A stretch of DNA of 64,000 bases, taken from NCBI GenBank assembly GCA_036365515.1, contig CM070877.1, forward strand, positions 13,522,601 to 13,586,600, given 5' to 3'. The notes beneath the pieces were generated by a model that had not been told where the DNA came from, searched no databases, and was given only the letters and a program-made list of their open reading frames with translations. This DNA is from Torymus aiolomorphi (lineage: Eukaryota; Arthropoda; Insecta; Hymenoptera; Torymidae). The position numbers were made by a program, and so were the translations under genes. Positions 58,608 to 64,000 of the stretch are shown piece after piece (the first letter of the stretch is position 1; every line of letters starts with the position of its first letter).

Positions 58608-59091
58608 AGGGTGACTACACCATTATTGAAACAGTCACCAGTTAACGAACATTTTTTTTATATATATGAAAATATCAAGCTTTCTATGCATTGTTTATCT
58701 AACATGACGATAATTTTCGAATTCTTGAAAATTTTTATTTCATTTTATATAAAGATTCTGCATTAAAGAAATTATCTTGTTAAGAATAAAATCATAAAAT
58801 CGCCGCTATTAAGTGTTTATTCACTGGCAATGTATTCATTCACTGGTGAAACGTATTTAGATACTAAGATTGCGTGTTCCTTCACTGGTTTTTAGGAGAT
58901 ATTTACAGATTTTCATTAAATAAAATTTTTACTTTGATTCTTTATTCAAAATTTGCTCACCGACGGAAAGTTTGAACATTTTAGAATATAAATTTCAAAA
59001 GGGTTTTACTTTTAATGCATTTTTAAACCACTTAATTAAATAACAAAAGTTACAATTTTCTTATTCGTTCCTTCACTGGTGAAGTCACCCT
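58608..59091. mobile_element. Possible ~480-bp DNA transposon
   Basis: AGGGTGACTACACCA at the left is mirrored by TGGTGAAGTCACCCT at the right with one mismatch. The motif TTCACTGG recurs at about 58832, 58848, 58882 and 59072, as subterminal repeats do. No target duplication is seen. Confidence 0.55.
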
Positions 59092-59679
59092 ATCTTCATT
59101 TTGTGTAGGAAATTGATTTTAATTCTTAATAATTTTAATATTCAAGTAATATCCCAATAAATATCTTCTTTCTACGATAATTTCACCTCTGCCCAGTGGG
59201 GCAAAATATTTGAAGAATGCTTATATCTTAATTTAGTTAGAAATACATACTGCAAAATGTCGATTAGATTATCAGAAAATTAGTTCGGGAAGTTGTTCGT
59301 GAACGACAAGGGAAATAAATTAATCCATTAATGAAATGAGTTATATGACTCAAGCCTTTTTTCCTGTAATCGTTAAAGACACGATCCACTACACTTTGCT
59401 CATAAAAAATTGATGACGTTAATATCAACTTTCACGTGGGTATCGCTGATATCTAGGATGCATGCTACGACGGAATGCTAAACTACTTTATACGAATAAA
59501 TAACTAGATTGAGGAGATTTATTAAGGAATATTGTCGCTAAATGTGTATAAAACATGCTACCGCCAATTATTATTTCGAAGGACGACGCTTTTAAAAATT
59601 ATACGCAGTAGCAACTCACTATCTCTATATATCTTCTAATAAATTTTAGCGAAGAACTGCTATTCATACCATCCCCATT

Positions 59680-60460
59680 CACTCCACTTCCGCTAACTTC
59701 CTTTCATAAAAAAAAACCTACTAATCTCTCAAGAGCATCCATGAATGGAATAGGATGCGCATCCTTCAATCCCATGCACCAAAATTCCGGGGCACCAATT
59801 TCTCCTAACCTGCTCGCGATTAAATTGAAGCGACGGCTATGCGTATTACGCACGAATAACTGTATTTCACAAAGCAATCTGCATAAGTAGCAAACATTGT
59901 CTGTCTTTCTCGCATCCCTTGGCGACGCGTCCATCGACGTTTCAAAGACGAGGAGAGAACGGAGGGGCAATCTTCCCAGTCCTAATCGAGATAATGGAAA
60001 CCTAGCCTTACATACGTACATATAACACACACATACCCGAGTCATACGCGATCGGGAAAAGTTTGATTCAGCTTTAGCTCAGCGGAATGAAAAATGCCAT
60101 TGTATACAGCGCTCGGAGCGATATTACCGCGTGAAAAAAGAACCTGCGAATCCTTGGTAAGGAAACTTTTTTCATTTGAGGACGAGCGCGCGTATAAGCG
60201 CGTGAGAGTCTCATTACGGATCGGCCGAATTAAATATGCCACCGGGAGCTTATCGGGGGAGGAGGAGAAGGATTCGCTCGGCGGCGAAAAATGAGATTAC
60301 TAGCGGATTACCAGGCAGCGAGAGGCTTTCTTTTCTCAGTGGATGGGTTCTTCCGGTGAGCTTGAGGCAGCAAGGAGTTAATTTGGCGGATGGCGACAAG
60401 GGTATTGTCCGGTATTACATGGGCGATGGAATCGGCGTGTGGGTCGGAGAGGAGATTCTC
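59680..60460. other. GC-rich patch 24
   Basis: The left edge has ACCATCCCCATTCACTCC. The right side has GGGGGAGGAGGAGAAGG and GTGTGGGTCGGAGAGG. The small frames on both strands are not supported as genes. Confidence 0.45.
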
Positions 60461-60814
60461 TTTTTAATGATTTAATTGGAGACGTTTTTGTTGATTATTT
60501 ATTTGATGAAAAGTGGGGCATTGATTTTGTAATTTTAATCAAAGAGGGAAGTTCTTGATTAGAAACCTTCATCGTCGTTGATTACTGGAAAAAATGAATT
60601 TTCGAAAAATGCAGATTCTGACTCAGCACAATCAAGGATATCAAAAGTCATTACAATTTTACATTTGGTAAATTGCGCTGTTGTAAAATGTTCGCTTTCA
60701 GATGTTAAAAATGAATCCTTTAATGAGATAAAAAAAGCTATTATAAATTGACTGAAAGTCAATGGTTGATCAGAAATAGTTTCTATCTACTGTTACTTCT
60801 TCAGTATTGTACTA

Positions 60815-61349
60815 CACTGAAAAAAATGTTAGTCTGTAGACAGCATAGTTTCGATTTGCTGTACTAGCACTATTTATACTGATCATTTACCCTTACGGAC
60901 GCCTGAAGCAGACTATTTATTTGTATAATGTAACAGCACTATTGGTCAGATGCGCAAAATGTATTTGTACAGCTCTGACAACGGTACGATTTAGTTGACA
61001 ACGCTACAATGCGAAGCCAACGTTTATGTTATAACCTCAAAAAGTCACAAAATCCGCCGATCAACCGCGTGTTCTCAATCCGCTTTTGCGTCTTTCATCT
61101 GTAATCCAGTGTATTTATCAATCGAGATTATTTTAATGAAAAATATGTACGTATGTCGAATCATAACCTATTTAATGCTTCGACAAAAGTTACTTCGACA
61201 TTAGTGCTTTCAGTGTATCTTGTACGGCTCTCACAGCTGTACCGATACAATTACTGTACCTAACAAATTCAGAGAAAAGAAAATCAGCCAAAAAGTATCG
61301 TTGTCAGAGCAGTACTTTCAGTTCTCGCAACGTAAAATTTTGTTCAGTG
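60815..61349. mobile_element. 535-bp TA-target element related to 1781-2783
   Basis: The ends CACTGAAAAAAATGTTAG and, inverted, CACTGAACAAAATTTTAC match over about 16 bp. TA lies outside both (60813-60814 and 61350-61351). The first 15 bases resemble the termini at 1781. The interior has several GTACAGCTCTGACAAC-like words in both orientations. There is no transposase. Confidence 0.65.
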
Positions 61350-61609
61350 TAGCTTTTTTTTTATTATATCTACTTTATATAAGCAACATAATAAGTATAA
61401 ATGTAAAATAATAAAATGAGCTTATCGCATTGTGCATGTTCTCCAATTAAGAAAGCCAGACAAAACTGTTTTGTTAAAGGCTACTTTTGTTAAAATAGTC
61501 ACACTTCAATCTCAAAATCATGAAATTTCTATCAGTATAAAAGTATATAATATTCCAAGACGTATTTACCCCAACATTTCTCATAAATCAGCAAATATCT
61601 TGCATCTCG

Positions 61610-61960
61610 CGACCCACGCCGATATTTATCTCCCGATACACAAATTTGCTCGTCCACCTTACCGTGTCACCTTACGTTTGCTCGCCATATTTACCCTGCT
61701 ACTACTCGCCGCACTATATACGAGCTCACTCGTCCGACCGCGTGATGCAAATTGAATCCGATGGTCCGCACGTATATACACACCCACGCGAGTATAACGC
61801 ATACATAAACAAACAACAAAGGTCATCGTGGGATGGCGTAATCCCCACGTGCGCTGATTTTTAATATTTGAAGCGGCTGGGTTATTTCCCTTCTGGGCTT
61901 ACGGGGGGCCAGGAAAAAATGCGAGTACGGCGTGTATAGGGTTGGATTTTGCACGAGAAG
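61610..61960. other. GC-rich patch 25 with C-to-G strand switch
   Basis: A C-rich left side (CGTCCACCTTACC and TTTACCCTGC) changes to a right side with GGGCTTACGGGGGGCCAGG. No gene is called. Confidence 0.5.
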
Positions 61961-62879
61961 TTAATGAGATTTTGCGAGAGGGAATTTTCCGCGAACGGGG
62001 TTAACGACGCGCATTGATGAGCGAAAAGTTGCGAGCGATTGTTTTTTTTTTCTCGGAAGAGGGGAGAGAGTAATTGGATAGCACGTGGCAGTGGTGCTTG
62101 GGGAACGGATTTTTTTTGAATTTTCGGATTTTATGTTCGACACAGTGTAGAAAGTCAATTTAATTCGAAGTGGAGACTTTCTATTGAATATCTGTTGGGG
62201 GTTTTGAAATCGAATTCCCCTTTTCACGTGAATGAAATTTTACATGAGAATCATGTTGGAAAATTTAAATAAACTTTACGTAAAAACGTTAAAATTTAAT
62301 TAAAATGTGAAATTCGTCAAGTATTATGAAATAAATTCGTTAATTTAATATGAATTTACAAATTAAAACAGAATTTATCTTATAGTACGAGAAGGTGTGT
62401 GTGTGTGTGTGTGTGTGTATACACGGTGCTTTTCTGTAACATACATTTAAATATAATCTCAACATTGTTACAAAGATAGATTATGCAAGGAAATCCTTTA
62501 AAAAAAATCATTGTAAAAGAATAATAAGGTACAATGATATTTACAACAAAAGAGACAATGTTTTAATTGACAAGACCTATGGAACAAAAGAAACTTAATT
62601 TGAATGAGCTTTTTATTTTCTCGGGATAAGTCGAATAATTGCCATCTTGAAAATTACGACTGTATTGTACTGATAATAAGTTTTTTTTCATATTTCTTTA
62701 TCTAAAAATTCCAATCATTATTAAATCTATTTTAAAATTATAATTCTTTCTTGAATCTACACACTTAAGTAATCACATAAACGTATGCATAACTAAAAAA
62801 AAGGAATTATACGCGAAAATTCGCAAAAATAAGTTTCTCCTTGCGACTGTTGAGCAAAGCCTCTGGACGTTTAATTACT
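61961..62879. other. Non-coding stretch with a (GT)n tract
   Basis: (GT)n microsatellite at about 62395-62419. Nothing else was recognised. Confidence 0.5.
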
Positions 62880-63370
62880 TTAGACGACTTTTATGAGACA
62901 TCCATTTAAAAAGCGTCGAAAGCCAGCTTGAATTCCTGCCCGGGAAGACGCAGCAGCCGGTTAAAAAGCCACTGTGCGGCTTTCTTGAAAACTTTTATAC
63001 CGAGGCCAACGTTTCGGACCAGATTCTCCTTTCTCTCTGCTCCGCCTTCACTTTTCCTTAGACGCGAGACGTAGCAGCTTGCGGGGCATAAATGCAGGCG
63101 AAAAATCTTCCTCCCCGAGGCGCTTTGTTTAGTCTTATTAACGGCTCGACGTATCTTCTTTTCGCTTGCGCGGCGAGGAGAAGAGGCTAATCGATCATTC
63201 TCGTTGTCTGGAGGGCTGTAAACGAAGACAATGGCCGGAGTCGTTAAAACTTGGCCCATTGTCGCGCTTGTTTCGGAGGATGACCATTCTCGGCTCGCGG
63301 TGTACGTCCGGCGTTACGGGGATGAAAACGATTTTCTGGTTACAAAGAAAGGATTGGATTGGGATGATGG
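62880..63370. other. GC-rich patch 26
   Basis: A mixed GC-rich block with CpG words and a GGATTGGGATGATGG right edge. Frames on both strands have no domain or splice-site support. Confidence 0.4.
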
Positions 63371-64000
63371 TATTTTGTAATTTGGAAAGTTTTCAGTTGG
63401 AAAAATGTTTTGTCGAAGATTTTTTTCGATACGAGGGTTTTATTTGAAATTTATTGCTAAGGAGTTTCGAATTAAAATTTTTGTGTGAAAAGAACAGGAA
63501 GTAATTATTGTTTAGTAGATAACAGTTGTTTTTTTTTTAAATAATTTCTAGAAAAGGAGAATTTTTGTTGTAACAAAAGTTATTTCTCAGAGTGGAAAAG
63601 TGACCGAGGGTACGTCAGTAGAGAACGAGTCATGATAAAGCTTTAGAAGTTTGTTTAAAGAATTTCTGCTTTTGTGTTGTAATTTCATAATGTAACAGCG
63701 TTCTACCGAGGGTAAAGACGGGGCAAGACTCAAAACTGACGAGTTAAAAACCGCATTTTTCTCCTGAAAGGAACATTAACCGTCGTTCGAGACAAAAGAG
63801 ACATTTGTAACGGTCACCAAAACTGAAAACACTTTGCTCAAATTGAAAAGAAAAGAAGGGACAAACTAATTTAATGAAGAAACGCTGCTGCGAATTTAGA
63901 CGGACTTTCTCCGCCGAGTGAATCACTTCCCGGCGTTAGTGATTCTCGCCGCGTTAATTGGACCGAGGATACGTGAAAAATTATTCTTGGCAGCAGCGCC
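63371..64000. other. Non-coding stretch at the window end
   Basis: AT-rich until about 63890, then a new GC-richer block starts at the window edge. No gene is recognised. Confidence 0.4.

Overview
The window looks like nuclear DNA of an insect, most probably a hymenopteran. It is AT-rich and intron-sparse, with compact GC/CpG-rich patches. The mobile elements are of animal type: BEL/Pao, an ISL2EU-like THAP/YqaJ transposon, Helitrons, and TA- and TTAA-target MITEs. There are no operons, ribosome binding sites or other bacterial features. The species cannot be named from sequence alone.

Host coding content is very low. The only convincing host exon is on the minus strand at 15548-16483. It encodes a Ser/Gly-rich protein segment bounded by a good acceptor and a GTGAGT donor, with a reading-frame discontinuity inside. 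Most of the rest is probably intronic or intergenic.

Layout. 1-7.1 kb: AT-rich DNA with four GC patches and a 1.0-kb TA-target element (1781-2783) that contains a tRNA-like sequence. 7144-13449: a complete-ended BEL/Pao LTR retrotransposon with two apparently identical 312-bp LTRs, the duplication AATGA, a tRNA-Tyr-type primer site, a long structured leader, and one 1324-codon gag-pol frame whose reverse transcriptase/RNase H part is missing. 13.5-14.6 kb: a ~325-bp tandem repeat. 17-39 kb: GC patches alternating with AT-rich DNA, a 592-bp TTAA-target foldback element (21477-22068), several palindromic MITEs (17.6, 29.5, 29.9, 37.7 kb) and a Helitron-like terminus (36.1 kb). 39839-44565: an ISL2EU-like transposon with a THAP-DDE transposase (+) facing a SWIM-YqaJ nuclease gene (-), both broken. 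44.6-64 kb: more GC patches, a hammerhead-like core (46.0 kb), two related Helitron-like termini (48.7, 54.9 kb), and MITEs at 49.8, 52.3, 58.6 and 60.8 kb.

Two patterns stand out. About 25 GC-rich patches of 0.3-1.2 kb share one layout: the top strand is C+A-rich on the left and G+T-rich on the right, as expected if some process runs outward from each centre. Second, the BEL element carries three variants of one stem-loop. Two are in its leader and the third lies where reverse transcriptase has been lost, which suggests that leader sequence filled the deletion.

All coordinates come from reading the sequence. No alignment, database search or folding program was run.
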